Positions 9,837-20,128 of a stretch of DNA of 64,000 nucleotides are shown in pieces. The translations under genes and the position numbers were made by a program. The notes under the pieces are model-generated. The model had not been told where the DNA came from and searched no databases. It saw only the letters and a list, made by a program, of their open reading frames with translations. The DNA comes from Tardiphaga sp. P9-11 (GTDB taxonomy: Bacteria; Pseudomonadota; Alphaproteobacteria; Rhizobiales; Xanthobacteraceae). The DNA is taken from positions 434,001 through 498,000 of the forward strand of contig NZ_NPKQ01000001.1 in NCBI RefSeq assembly GCF_008329525.1. The letters run 5' to 3'. The stretch's first letter is position 1; every line of letters begins with the position of its first letter.

Positions 9837-10259
9837 ATGTATGAATGGGCCAAGGCGCTGCATGTGATCGCCGTCATCTCCTGGATGGCAGGCATGCTCT
9901 ATCTGCCGCGACTGTTCGTCTATCACTGCGATGCGGAGATCGGCTCGAAGCAATCCGAAACCTTCAAGTTGATGGAGCGTCGCCTGCTCAAGGCGATCAT
10001 CAATCCAGCGATGATCGCCACCTGGATCCTTGGCTTGTATCTCGCCTGGGCAGGTCACTGGTTCAGTGCGGGCTGGTTTCACGCCAAACTGACGCTGGTG
10101 CTGCTGATGTCCGGCGTTCATGGCTTCCTAAGCGCCCGGGTGCGTGATTTTGCTCAGGACAAAAATACACGATCTTCAAAATTCTATCGCCTTATCAATG
10201 AGATACCGACGCTTTTGATGATCCTGATCGTGATTTTGGTGATCGTGAAGCCGTTCTAG
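9837..10259 (+). CDS. hemJ: Protoporphyrinogen oxidase HemJ
   Basis: 140 residues with four membrane spans, the normal size. HemJ oxidises protoporphyrinogen IX to protoporphyrin IX in the haem pathway. The family N-terminus KALHVIAVISWMAGMLYLPRLFVYH, with its conserved histidines, is intact, as are WHxK-type GWFHAKL and the RLINEIPT segment. A GGAAAGA site precedes the ATG. It usually accompanies hemE next to rho; hemE is absent here. Confidence 0.92.
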   Translation: MYEWAKALHVIAVISWMAGMLYLPRLFVYHCDAEIGSKQSETFKLMERRLLKAIINPAMIATWILGLYLAWAGHWFSAGWFHAKLTLVLLMSGVHGFLSARVRDFAQDKNTRSSKFYRLINEIPTLLMILIVILVIVKPF

Positions 10260-10380
10260 GCGAAATTTCTCATCACAACCGCCATTTCGGCTCCTTGCGC
10301 GACACCCTGCGATTTTCTATATTCGCGTCATCCCACCCCACGCAGGCGGATGTGGTTTGTACCGGTTTCGCTTTTTGAAC

Positions 10381-10533
10381 CGGCCACCGCATCAGGTTTG
10401 AAGCTCCTTCAGCACCTTCCTCGCTCAAGACTTCCTGGCCAGAGACCTGCGGACTTTCCTGATCTTTTCCAGCGTCCGCATCCGTCTTGGCTACCTCGCG
10501 CTCCCTCCCCGACTTTCCACAGGATCCCTCCCA
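10381..10533 (+). promoter_or_regulatory. C-rich, G-poor leader of rho (putative rut region)
   Basis: By hand count these 153 bases contain about 63 C against 29 G; the last 33 before the ATG have 18 C and 3 G. Long unstructured C-over-G stretches are what Rho loads on, and rho is known to be autoregulated by premature termination in its leader in other bacteria. The sequence shows the base bias; the regulatory role is inferred. Confidence 0.5.
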
Positions 10534-11799
<1,266 letters not shown>

Positions 11800-11841
11800 G
11801 TTTCAGGCTGTTCGTAGGAACAGCTTCAGGTTTGCAAGGAG

Positions 11842-11870
11842 CGCCGTTGCGAAAGCAGCGGCGTTTTTTT
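11842..11870 (+). terminator. Rho-independent terminator after rho
   Basis: Stem CGCCGTTGC / GCAGCGGCG with a GAAA tetraloop and one G-T pair, followed directly by seven T. It lies about 40 bp after the rho stop. The rest of the 307-bp gap up to mnmE holds the third copy of the dispersed palindrome. Confidence 0.85.
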
Positions 11871-11969
11871 GTTATGAGCTCATAAACCTTCATTCCGGGA
11901 TGTACGTCGGTCGGCGCAGCCAACCAGAGTGTGGACCCGGAATCCCGAGATGTTCAAAACAATTCAGGA

Positions 11970-12041
11970 TTCCCCGCCGCTCCAATTGGAGTGGCTAAGG
12001 TTCACTAGCAGTTATCGCTGCGCCCGCCCCGGAACGACCCG
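11970..12041. repeat. Dispersed intergenic palindrome, copy 3
   Basis: GCCGCTCCAATTGGAGTGGC at 11976-11995 matches the two palindromes after hslU except for one base. The flanks also match: TTCCCC before, GGCTAAGG after, and a distal CCCGGAACGACCCGTTT at about 12028-12044 comparable to CCCGGAATGACGAGTTT near 2528. This shared outer sequence shows a family of related elements rather than chance palindromes. Confidence 0.65.
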
Positions 12042-12106
12042 TTTGGCTTGGTAGGTGCGACGCAAGAATCTCATTGCGCCACCTGCAGCCCATCGGCAAA
12101 TAGGCG

Positions 12107-13441
12107 ATGCATCCACGCGACCAGACGATCTACGCACTGTCCTCCGGCCGTCCGCCAACGGCGATTGCCATTGTGCGCGTGTCGGGTCCGCAGGCCAGCC
12201 AGGCGCTGGAGCGTCTCGCTAAGAGGCCACTGACACCTCGAGTGGCGACCCATGTTCTTCTGTCGGACGAACAACTCGGCCCGATCGACGATGCGGTGGT
12301 GCTGTGGTTTCCGGGACCGGCCAGTGCAACCGGGGAAGATGTCGCCGAATTTCATATTCACGGCGGACGCGCAGTGCTGGCTTCCTTGTTTGAAGCACTG
12401 GCGGGGATCGACGGCTTGCGGCTGGCCGAGCCGGGCGAGTTTACCCGCCGCGCTTTCGAGAATGGCAAGCTCGACCTGACCGAGGCGGAAGGTCTCGACG
12501 ATCTCATCCATGCCGATACCGACCGGCAGCGCCGTCAGGCGCTGCGGCAATTGAAGGGATTGCTCGGCGACAAGGCACGCAACTGGCGCCAGCAGATCAT
12601 CGAAGCCCTGGCGCTGGTCGAGGTCGGCATCGATTTTTCCGACGAGGGCGATGTGTCCGCCGAATTGATGGCACCGGCTCTGGCAAAAGCATCGGCGCTC
12701 CATCGCGAGATCGAAGATGTGCTGGCGGCGCAGGGCCGAAGCGAGAGGTTGCGTGACGGGCTGGTAGTGGCCATCGCCGGCGAGCCAAATGTCGGGAAAT
12801 CGACGCTGATGAATCAGCTCGCCCGGCGAGACGTCGCGATCGTCTCGCCGCATGCGGGGACCACGCGGGATATCATCGAGATGCAGCTCGATCTGGACGG
12901 ATATCCGGTGACGATCATCGACACCGCCGGCATTCGTGAGACGGCTGATCCAGTGGAGGAGGAGGGCGTACGCCGGGCGCGGAGGCGGGCGGCCGAGGCG
13001 GATTTGGTCCTGTGGCTGGTCGACTCCAGCGCGGGAGCGTCAGATCCGGAGCAATGGCTGGCGGGATCTGAAACGCCGGTCTGGGTGGTCCGAAACAAGG
13101 TCGATCTGGTCCGGGATGCGTCGGCCGGGCCAGACCTGTTAATTGCAATCTCCGCAGAGCGCGGTGATGGCCTCGCGCAATTGTTGGCCCTGCTTGTCGA
13201 TTTCGCCGGTCGATATTTCGGGAGCGGAGAGGCCGGACTGATTACCCGGGAGCGGCAGCGTCTTTTGCTGCGCAGCACGTCGGGTTTGTTGCAGCATGCT
13301 GCAGCATCGGCTGAGCAAGGCGAAGAGTTCGTTGCCGAAGATATGCGTGCTGCAGCGCAGCAATTAGGGCGGTTGCTCGGGCGGGTGGATGTCGAGGATA
13401 TTCTCGATAGCATCTTTCGAGACTTTTGCATAGGTAAGTAA
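12107..13441 (+). CDS. mnmE: tRNA uridine-5-carboxymethylaminomethyl(34) synthesis GTPase MnmE
   Basis: 444 residues. With MnmG it modifies the wobble uridine of several tRNAs. N-terminal folate-binding domain ([42 protein letters not shown]), then the GTPase domain with GEPNVGKST near residues 225-233, DTAGIRET and NKVDL. The C-terminus [10 protein letters not shown]-like (residues [10 protein letters not shown]) carries the conserved Cys-x-GK end. The gene sits in the order rho-mnmE-mnmG-rsmG-parAB. Confidence 0.97.
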   Translation: MHPRDQTIYALSSGRPPTAIAIVRVSGPQASQALERLAKRPLTPRVATHVLLSDEQLGPIDDAVVLWFPGPASATGEDVAEFHIHGGRAVLASLFEALAGIDGLRLAEPGEFTRRAFENGKLDLTEAEGLDDLIHADTDRQRRQALRQLKGLLGDKARNWRQQIIEALALVEVGIDFSDEGDVSAELMAPALAKASALHREIEDVLAAQGRSERLRDGLVVAIAGEPNVGKSTLMNQLARRDVAIVSPHAGTTRDIIEMQLDLDGYPVTIIDTAGIRETADPVEEEGVRRARRRAAEADLVLWLVDSSAGASDPEQWLAGSETPVWVVRNKVDLVRDASAGPDLLIAISAERGDGLAQLLALLVDFAGRYFGSGEAGLITRERQRLLLRSTSGLLQHAAASAEQGEEFVAEDMRAAAQQLGRLLGRVDVEDILDSIFRDFCIGK

Positions 13442-13610
13442 TATTTCTTTATTCATTTATATTTATTATGAATCATAATTCAGTTTAATAATCGCCAGTC
13501 CGCCATAGTTTTGAGCAAGGCGCAGCGCCCAAATAGTACACGCAAACTTGCAGAACGACCCAATAGCTTTGCCGCGAGACGCTTCTTGCAGTAGCGGTCG
13601 AAAGATCGAG

Positions 13611-13626
13611 TGTTTCACGTGAAACA
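13611..13626. other. parS centromere site 1
   Basis: TGTTTCACGTGAAACA, an exact 16-bp match to the canonical parS palindrome bound by ParB. It lies in the mnmE-mnmG gap, about 4 kb from parB. Confidence 0.93.
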
Positions 13627-13666
13627 CAAGCTTTGGCGAGCCGGAGTGAATATTCAGTTCTGACGT

Positions 13667-13682
13667 TGTTTCACGTGAAACA
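13667..13682. other. parS centromere site 2
   Basis: A second exact TGTTTCACGTGAAACA, 56 bp after the first (start to start) and just upstream of mnmG. The rest of the 295-bp gap between mnmE and mnmG shows no gene; its left part is AT-rich (TATTTCTTTATTCATTTATA from 13441). Confidence 0.93.
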
Positions 13683-13736
13683 GCTCCTGTGGATTTCTCT
13701 TCAATCCCGGCGTCACCCGCGCTAGAAGCTCCGCCC

Positions 13737-15608
13737 ATGCAGGACAAGTTCGACGTCATCGTCATCGGGGGAGGCCATGCTGGCTGCGAGGCTGCTGCGG
13801 CCGCTGCACGCCTAGGCGCACGCACCGCCCTGGTCACGCACCAATTCGCGACCCTTGGCGCCATGTCCTGCAACCCTGCCATCGGCGGTCTGGGTAAGGG
13901 CCATCTGGTCCGCGAGGTCGATGCGCTGGACGGGCTGATGGGGCGTGTCGCCGATGCCGGCGGCATCCAGTTCCGGATGCTCAACCGCAAAAAAGGCCCG
14001 GCCGTCCGCGGCCCGCGCACCCAAGCCGACCGCAAGCTTTACGCCGCAGCGATGCAGGCGGCGATCGTTGCCACCGACAATCTGAACGTGATCGAAGGCG
14101 AGGCCGACGATCTGCTCATGGTCAATGGCCGGGTCACCGGCATCCGTTTGGCCGATGGCCACGAACTTGCTGCCGGCTCCGTGGTCATTACCACCGGCAC
14201 CTTCCTGCGCGGGTTGATCCATCTCGGCGAGAAGAACTGGCCGGCTGGCCGGATCGATGAAGCCCCGGCGCTCGGCCTGTCCAAGGCGTTCGAGCGCGTC
14301 GGTTTTACCCTCGGACGGCTCAAGACAGGTACGCCACCGCGTCTCGATGGGACCACCATCGACTGGGCCGGGGTCGAGATGCAGTCCGCCGACGATCCCC
14401 CGGAGCCGTTTTCGGTGATGACCGACCGGATCACCAATCCGCAGATCCAGTGCGGCATCACGCGCACCACACCGGCCACCCATGAGGTGATCCGGGCCAA
14501 TGTGCATCGCTCGCCGATGTATTCCGGTCAGATCAGGAGTTCGGGGCCTCGTTACTGCCCGTCCATCGAGGACAAGATCGTCCGTTTTGGTGATCGCGAT
14601 GGCCACCAGATCTTCCTGGAGCCGGAAGGCCTCGATGACTCGACGGTCTATCCCAACGGCATCTCGACTTCACTGCCCGAGGAAGTTCAGGCTGCGATCC
14701 TGGCGTCGATCCCGGGTCTTGAGCGGGTCCGCATGGTCCGCCCGGGCTATGCGATCGAATATGACCATGTCGACCCCCGTGAACTCGATCCGACCCTGCA
14801 GACCAAGCGTATTCCCGGCCTGTTTCTGGCTGGGCAGATCAATGGCACCACCGGATACGAAGAAGCCGCCGCCCAGGGTCTGGTCGCCGGTTTGAATGCA
14901 GCCTTGGCTGCCAGCGGGGCGCAACTGACCGTATTCAATCGTGCGGACGGCTATCTCGGCGTGATGATCGACGATCTGGTCACCCGCGGGATCACTGAGC
15001 CCTATCGGATGTTCACTTCGCGGGCTGAATACCGTCTCACGCTGCGAGCTGACAATGCTGATCAGCGTCTGACCGATAAGGGCATCGCACTCGGATGTGT
15101 CGGCAGCGTCCGCGCTACCCGGCATGTCGCCAAGATGGAGGCGCTTGCGGCCGGAAAGGTGCTGAGCCAGGCACTTTCGATCACACCGAATGGGGCAGCG
15201 AAGCATGGTTTGACGCTTAATCACGATGGCCAGCGACGCTCCGCATTCGATCTCCTATCCTATCCGGAGACCGAATGGGCCACCGTGACGCGGATCTGGC
15301 CTGAACTGTCGGCCATTGACCCAGCGATCGGCACCCATATCGAGATCGACGCCAAATATGATGTCTATCTAAAACGTCAGACCGCAGATGTGGAGGCTTT
15401 TCGCCGCGACGAGGGTCTCTTGCTGGTGGATATCGACTATGATGCGGTCCCCGGACTGTCCAACGAGGCCCGGGCGAAGCTCAAGGCAGCGCTCCCGCAC
15501 ACTGTGGGGCAGGCGGGACGTCTCGATGGCATGACCCCGGCTGCACTGGCAATCCTCGCTTCCTATTTGCGCCGTGAGGCACGTAGGCCAAAGGTCGCTT
15601 TGGCCTGA
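13737..15608 (+). CDS. mnmG: tRNA uridine-5-carboxymethylaminomethyl(34) synthesis enzyme MnmG
   Basis: 623 residues from the ATG at 13737. FAD-dependent partner of MnmE (formerly GidA). The FAD-binding [14 protein letters not shown] starts at about residue 8. The family blocks [41 protein letters not shown] and [16 protein letters not shown] are intact, as is the C-terminal helical domain. A GTG at 13689 would add 16 residues, but that stretch runs into the second parS and does not resemble the family. Confidence 0.96.
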   Translation: MQDKFDVIVIGGGHAGCEAAAAAARLGARTALVTHQFATLGAMSCNPAIGGLGKGHLVREVDALDGLMGRVADAGGIQFRMLNRKKGPAVRGPRTQADRKLYAAAMQAAIVATDNLNVIEGEADDLLMVNGRVTGIRLADGHELAAGSVVITTGTFLRGLIHLGEKNWPAGRIDEAPALGLSKAFERVGFTLGRLKTGTPPRLDGTTIDWAGVEMQSADDPPEPFSVMTDRITNPQIQCGITRTTPATHEVIRANVHRSPMYSGQIRSSGPRYCPSIEDKIVRFGDRDGHQIFLEPEGLDDSTVYPNGISTSLPEEVQAAILASIPGLERVRMVRPGYAIEYDHVDPRELDPTLQTKRIPGLFLAGQINGTTGYEEAAAQGLVAGLNAALAASGAQLTVFNRADGYLGVMIDDLVTRGITEPYRMFTSRAEYRLTLRADNADQRLTDKGIALGCVGSVRATRHVAKMEALAAGKVLSQALSITPNGAAKHGLTLNHDGQRRSAFDLLSYPETEWATVTRIWPELSAIDPAIGTHIEIDAKYDVYLKRQTADVEAFRRDEGLLLVDIDYDAVPGLSNEARAKLKAALPHTVGQAGRLDGMTPAALAILASYLRREARRPKVALA

Positions 15609-15613
15609 TTGGT

Positions 15614-15629
15614 TGTTTCACGTGAAACA
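15614..15629. other. parS centromere site 3
   Basis: An exact TGTTTCACGTGAAACA six bases after the mnmG stop, extended by one base pair on each side (TTGTTTCACGTGAAACAA). Confidence 0.93.
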
Positions 15630-15647
15630 ACCCGGCTGCGCCGGAGA

Positions 15648-15836
15648 CTACTCCGTTGGAGTCGGCTTACTCCGTCCGCGAGGCCAGAAAGCCAGCACCC
15701 CAACGAGGCTCGCGAACAAGATCACCGCGACAATCATTTGCACGACGCTAAAGTTGATCGCGTCACGCGTGACTAACAAGGCGGTGATGGGGGCCGCGAG
15801 CACCAGGAAAAGCTGTGCAATCCAACCCATGGTCAT
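15648..15836 (-). CDS. Small membrane protein of unknown function
   Basis: 62 residues with two hydrophobic segments (IAQLFLVLAAPITALLV and VVQMIVAVILFASLVGVLAFWP) and a short charged tail (RGRSKPTPTE). A strong GGAGGA site precedes the start. It is spaced better for the second ATG at 15830 than for the one at 15836, so the protein may be 60 residues. I do not recognise the family. It lies alone and antisense to its neighbours between mnmG and rsmG. Confidence 0.55.
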   Translation of the reverse strand: MTMGWIAQLFLVLAAPITALLVTRDAINFSVVQMIVAVILFASLVGVLAFWPRGRSKPTPTE

Positions 15837-15996
15837 AGTCCTCCAACGATCAATCGATTGGAGGACGGGCCTGCTTACCCTGCATTGATGCCGGTCAATC
15901 AGCCGCCGGCGTTTCTCTCTTCCGCAGCACGAAACCTTTTGCGGTGAGCAGGCAGCCAAACTCCCATCATCCCATCAGAAGCGTCGACCAGATCGC

Positions 15997-16447
15997 TCAT
16001 ACCGGATCGAGCCCGTGCTCAATGCGACGGCGAAAGCGGGTTCGGTCTTCGCTCCCTTTGCTCGAAGCATCATGATTTACGTCTGGAAAGCCTGGTCCGC
16101 CCAAGCCTAGAAGCCTCCGCTCGGCTGCGAAGCGCTGCCAGCCAAGCTGGTGTCGCATAGGATCAGCGTCGATGAAGATCTCGAATGGGTTAGCCTAAGC
16201 TTCGAACCTAGCGACGACAGGTCGGCCGCTGGCCGACCGTTGATAGATCGCGGCGCCATTGGCTTCGCGAAAGTGCCCCCGGAGCAGGGTGGCGACGGAA
16301 GATCATCCGTGGTGCTGCAGACGATATCGATGTCACGGCCTGGCCAAGCCAACCGGACTGTGCCGACAATGAGCGGATCGAATGGCGCCAGGAGCCCAAG
16401 CGCATCCGTAGGCCCTCGGACCTCCCGTAATCTTGTCGCTCGATCAT
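15997..16447 (-). pseudogene. DUF4269 family protein, broken by frameshifts and a stop
   Basis: Joined across frames, the minus strand reads as a DUF4269 protein. The start MIERQDY is in one frame (16447). LGLLAPFDPLIVGTVRL and DIDIVC are in a second. A third frame gives GRPVVARFEA, an in-frame TAG, then PFEIFIDADP, LGWQRFAAERRLLGLGG and a TGA at 15997-15999. At least two frame changes (near 16410-16430 and 16280-16300) and one nonsense codon are needed. The family has a nucleotidyltransferase-like GSD/D-x-D pattern. No intact single frame covers this 700-bp region, so the copy looks dead. Confidence 0.65.
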
Positions 16448-16550
16448 CGGGTGTTTTTTGTCCGGATTCGTCGCCGCTGCCGCGCAATTCGATAGCCGGA
16501 AAAATGGACTCAGAGTATGGATGGGTCCCAATAGCTTTTCAGACAATCCA

Positions 16551-17261
16551 ATGGCGCAACGATCCCAGCAAGCTGCTCCCGCACCCCGGCTCGATGCCGA
16601 CAAGGCTGCGGCCCTGCGGCTGACACCTGTTTCACGTGAAACGGAGGACCGACTTGATCGCTACGTCGATCTGTTGCTGCAGTGGCAGGCCAAGACCAAT
16701 CTGATTTCGCCGGCGACGCTTCCAAATCTCTGGACGCGCCATATCTCGGATTCGTTGCAGCTTCTGAACCTCGCGCCGGGCGCAAAGACCTGGCTCGACT
16801 TCGGCAGCGGCGGCGGCTTTCCCGGTGTGGTGCTTGCTTGCGCCATGGGTGATCTTGCCGGCGGACATGTTCATCTCGTCGAGCGCAACGCCAAGAAGGC
16901 AGCGTTCCTGCGCGAAGCGCTACGTTTGACGCAAGCCCCGGGTACAGTTCACCTCGCTGACATCGGGGATAATGTGGATAGATTTCCCGCGCATGTCGAT
17001 TGCATCACCGCTCGTGCGGTTGCCTCGTTACATATCGTCATCGGTTTCGCCGAACCCTTCATGAAGGCGGGCACAAAAGCCTTATTCCTCAAGGGTCAAG
17101 ATGTAGAATCGGAATTGACCGAAGCTACTAGATATTGGAAACTAAACCCGCGCCTGCATGCCAGCCTGACCGGTGGACAAGGCTGGATCGTCGAACTCGA
17201 CCGGATCGAGCGACTGCCCCCGTCCGCAAACCAAAATGGCTACGCCAATGACCGTAATTGA
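16551..17261 (+). CDS. rsmG: 16S rRNA (guanine(527)-N(7))-methyltransferase RsmG
   Basis: About 236 residues from the ATG at 16551. It methylates G527 of 16S rRNA (formerly GidB). The SAM-binding DFGSGGGFPGVVLA and VERNAKKAAFLRE are present, and CITARAVASL marks the family. An ATG at 16521 is also possible and no clear ribosome-binding site decides. Codons for PVSRETE contain a parS-like palindrome. The end overlaps parA by 26 bp. Confidence 0.95.
   Translation: MAQRSQQAAPAPRLDADKAAALRLTPVSRETEDRLDRYVDLLLQWQAKTNLISPATLPNLWTRHISDSLQLLNLAPGAKTWLDFGSGGGFPGVVLACAMGDLAGGHVHLVERNAKKAAFLREALRLTQAPGTVHLADIGDNVDRFPAHVDCITARAVASLHIVIGFAEPFMKAGTKALFLKGQDVESELTEATRYWKLNPRLHASLTGGQGWIVELDRIERLPPSANQNGYANDRN
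16628..16643. other. parS-like site 4 inside rsmG
   Basis: TGTTTCACGTGAAACG, one base off the canonical parS at the last position, within the rsmG coding sequence (residues Val-Ser-Arg-Glu-Thr). The core TTTCACGTGAAA is intact, so ParB binding is expected. Confidence 0.8.
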
Positions 17262-18102
17262 TCAGGAATATCAAGAGCATACGTCAAGTACGGTGCCTGG
17301 ACATCCGCGCATTCTGGCGCTGGCGAATCAGAAGGGCGGCGTCGGAAAGACCACCACCGCGATCAATCTCGGTACGGCACTCGCTGCTATCGGCGAGCGC
17401 GTGCTGATCGTCGATCTCGATCCACAGGGCAATGCGTCCACCGGTCTCGGCATCGATCGCCGTAATCGTAACTGCTCGACCTATGACGTGCTGATCGGCG
17501 AAGCCCCGCTGCGCGATGCAGTCGTCGTCACGGCGGTGCCGCGTCTGCATATCGCGGCATCGACCATGGATCTTTCGGGCCTCGAGCTCGAACTCGGCTC
17601 GGCCCGCGATCGCGCCTTCCGGCTGCGCGATGCGATTGGCGAATTGAACAATAATGTCTCGCCGGGCTCCGACTACACCTATGTGCTGATCGATTGCCCG
17701 CCATCGCTCAATCTTCTGACGGTCAATGCGATGGCCGCCTCAGATGCGATTCTCGTTCCGTTGCAGTGTGAGTTCTTCGCGCTCGAAGGTCTGTCGCAAT
17801 TGCTGCAGACCGTGGAGCAGGTGCGCTCGACGCTGAACCCGAATCTCTCGATCCATGGCATCGTGATGACGATGTTCGATGCGCGCAACAACCTGTCGAA
17901 CCAGGTCGTTGCCGACGTCCGTGAATTCATGGGCAGCAAGGTCTATGAGACCATGATCCCGCGCAACGTCCGCATCTCGGAAGCGCCGTCCTACGGCAAG
18001 CCGGTGCTGGTCTATGATCTGAAGTGCTCGGGCTCTGAAGCCTATCTGCGGCTCGCGACCGAAGTGATCCAGCGCGAGCGCGATCTGCGCACCGCTCACT
18101 GA
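17236..18102 (+). CDS. parA: Chromosome partitioning ATPase ParA
   Basis: 288 residues. Deviant Walker A ANQKGGVGKTT at 30-40 (with the extra lysine), DLDPQGNASTGLG, DCPPSLNLLTVNA and IPRNVRISEAPSYGKPV are all ParA/Soj features. It forms the DNA-bound gradient that pulls ParB-parS complexes apart. The ATG at 17236 overlaps rsmG by 26 bp; a second ATG at 17248 is possible. parB follows after 80 bp, a gap containing a GGGTGGGC / GCCCACCC inverted repeat. Confidence 0.97.
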   Translation: MATPMTVIDQEYQEHTSSTVPGHPRILALANQKGGVGKTTTAINLGTALAAIGERVLIVDLDPQGNASTGLGIDRRNRNCSTYDVLIGEAPLRDAVVVTAVPRLHIAASTMDLSGLELELGSARDRAFRLRDAIGELNNNVSPGSDYTYVLIDCPPSLNLLTVNAMAASDAILVPLQCEFFALEGLSQLLQTVEQVRSTLNPNLSIHGIVMTMFDARNNLSNQVVADVREFMGSKVYETMIPRNVRISEAPSYGKPVLVYDLKCSGSEAYLRLATEVIQRERDLRTAH

Positions 18103-18182
18103 GCAAGTGGGGTGGGCCTGACGTAAGCGCGCCTTTGCCCACCCGACCACCGAATTTCTAGTTTGAGTACGGAGTAACCCGG

Positions 18183-19094
18183 ATGAGTTCGAAGGGATTG
18201 GCGATGGCTGATGAAGCGCGTTCGCGACTGGGCCGCGGCCTTGCAAGTCTGATCGGCGATGTCGGGGGTGAGGCCGCACATGTCGAGCGTCCTTCACGCA
18301 ATCAGCGCAAGGTGCCGATCGAATTCCTCAAGGCCAATCCGCGCAACCCGCGTCGGGCTTTTGCCGATGCTGAGCTCGCCGAACTCGCATCGTCGATCAA
18401 GCAGCATGGCGTGATCCAGCCGATCGTCGTACGTCCGGTGAAGGGCTCGAACGATCGCTTCGAGATCATTGCCGGCGAGCGCCGCTGGCGCGCGTCGCAG
18501 ATCGCAGGTCTGCATGAAGTGCCGATCGTGCCGCTCGACGTCACGGATTCGGCCGCGATGGAAATCGCGATTATCGAGAACGTGCAGCGCGAAGATCTCA
18601 ATGCGATGGAAGAGGCGCAGGGCTATCACGCGCTCGCCGAGACCTACAAGCATAGCCAGGAAGACATCGCGAAAATCGTCGGCAAGAGCCGCAGCCATGT
18701 CGCCAATATGATGCGCCTCACCAAGCTGCCAGTCGACGTGCAGGATCTGATCGCATCGGGTCAGCTCTCCAACGGTCACGCCCGCGCGCTGATCAATCTG
18801 CCGGATGCGTCGAGTGCCGCGAAGCGGATCATTGCTGAGGGACTGAACGTTCGTCAGACCGAAGCACTCGCGCATGAAGAGGGCGTGCCGGAACGCGCAC
18901 CGCAAAAGCCACGCACCTCGTCTCCCAAGGCGGCGAAGGATGCTGACACGATCGCACTGGAAAAGCGGGTGAGCGATGTGCTTGGGCTGAAGGTGTCGGT
19001 CGATCACCGCGATCCCGGCGGCACCGTGATCATCAAGTATCGTGATCTGGATCAGCTCGACGAAATTCTGAAGCGGCTGGATTCTGAGAACTAA
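18183..19094 (+). CDS. parB: Chromosome partitioning protein ParB
   Basis: 303 residues. N-terminal RLGRGLASLIGD (ParA-contact segment), the CTPase/N-terminal domain with GERRWRAS near residue 99, the helix-turn-helix IAKIVGKSRSHVANMMRL near 162-180 and a C-terminal dimerisation part (VDHRDPGGTVIIKYRDLDQLDEIL). A GGAG site 8-9 bp upstream supports this ATG. The stop overlaps the holA stop on the other strand. The four nearby parS palindromes are its expected targets. Confidence 0.97.
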   Translation: MSSKGLAMADEARSRLGRGLASLIGDVGGEAAHVERPSRNQRKVPIEFLKANPRNPRRAFADAELAELASSIKQHGVIQPIVVRPVKGSNDRFEIIAGERRWRASQIAGLHEVPIVPLDVTDSAAMEIAIIENVQREDLNAMEEAQGYHALAETYKHSQEDIAKIVGKSRSHVANMMRLTKLPVDVQDLIASGQLSNGHARALINLPDASSAAKRIIAEGLNVRQTEALAHEEGVPERAPQKPRTSSPKAAKDADTIALEKRVSDVLGLKVSVDHRDPGGTVIIKYRDLDQLDEILKRLDSEN

Positions 19095-20119
19095 CCGCGC
19101 CGCCTTGCATTCACGGCAATCGACATCAACGCCCTCTGTGCGATCACCGCACCGAGGGCGTTTTGTTTGCGCACGTCGAGCGCGGCGACGGCGAGCTGAT
19201 CGATGATATTTACCAGCCGCTGTGCCGAGAAATTTCGCAGCGCTGCTTCCACCGTTCCCTTGCGGGAAAAATGTAGCCGCGGAAATCCGCTCTCGACGGC
19301 AGATGACGCTGAGCTGCCTGCTTCGACCAACAGGCTGGCTTTGTGCAGCAATGCGGCCTGGCGCTGTGCTGCCATCATGATCATGCCAGGATAAGTCCCC
19401 GCGACCATCGCCTTGTTGAACTCAACTTCGACCGCCGTCGGGTTTCCAGCAAAGGCGCCGTCGACAATCGGATCGATCTTCAATTCGGACGCATCAGCAA
19501 CGACAGCCATCACGTCGTCGAGTGTGACTTCGCCGGTGCCATGCGCATAGAGGGTCAGCTTGCGGAGTTCGTTACGCGACGCCTGCCGGTCGCCGCCGAG
19601 CAGGGACATCAGCGTGGCGCGTGCATCGGGCGCCATGCGGAGATTGGACACGCGAAGTTCGTCATCGATGAGCTTGGCGAGATCGCGTTCGGTGTCGGGG
19701 TAGCAGGCGATGGCCACCGCGGTCTTGGCCTTCTCGCAAACCTTCCGCAAGGGCGATTCCGGCCTGAGTTCGCCGGCTTCAATGACGATACGGCAATCCT
19801 TGATATTGGAATCCGCGAGCGTGTCGACACCGCTGGAAAAATTCTTCGAGCCGGCGCGCACGCGGATGGCGCGGCGGCCGCCGAACAGCGGCACCGTCAT
19901 GGCTTCCTCAACGAGGCGCGATGGCTCGGCAGCGAGATCGTCGCCGTCCATGCGGACCAGCGAGAATGGATCGTTGGGATCGTCGACGGCGGATTTCATC
20001 AGCGCGTCGGCGCGTTCGCGGACAAGACCGGCATCAGCGCCGTAGAGCAGGATGATCGGCCGGCCGGCATCTGGCCTGGCCAGAAACGCGTCGATCTCTT
20101 TTCCGCGAAGCGCGACCAC
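19091..20119 (-). CDS. holA: DNA polymerase III subunit delta
   Basis: 342 residues, the clamp-loader subunit that opens the beta ring. The N-terminus (VALRGKEIDAFLARPD..IILLYGADAGLVRERAD) and the later LLGGDRQASRNELRKLTLYA segment fit alphaproteobacterial HolA. It lies 9 bp after lptE, in the run leuS-lptE-holA, the common arrangement in Gram-negative bacteria. Confidence 0.94.
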   Translation of the reverse strand: MVALRGKEIDAFLARPDAGRPIILLYGADAGLVRERADALMKSAVDDPNDPFSLVRMDGDDLAAEPSRLVEEAMTVPLFGGRRAIRVRAGSKNFSSGVDTLADSNIKDCRIVIEAGELRPESPLRKVCEKAKTAVAIACYPDTERDLAKLIDDELRVSNLRMAPDARATLMSLLGGDRQASRNELRKLTLYAHGTGEVTLDDVMAVVADASELKIDPIVDGAFAGNPTAVEVEFNKAMVAGTYPGMIMMAAQRQAALLHKASLLVEAGSSASSAVESGFPRLHFSRKGTVEAALRNFSAQRLVNIIDQLAVAALDVRKQNALGAVIAQRALMSIAVNARRRG

Positions 20120-20128
20120 GCGGCGTGC

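Noticed and set aside
15652-15690. Fourth copy of the dispersed palindrome near ACTCCGTTGGAGT
   Set aside because: Only the five-base arms match and the loop and flanks differ, so this may be chance.
15960-16600. Intact gene on either strand between mnmG and rsmG
   Set aside because: The longest frames do not match a family in one piece; the similarity is split over three frames, so I called a pseudogene.
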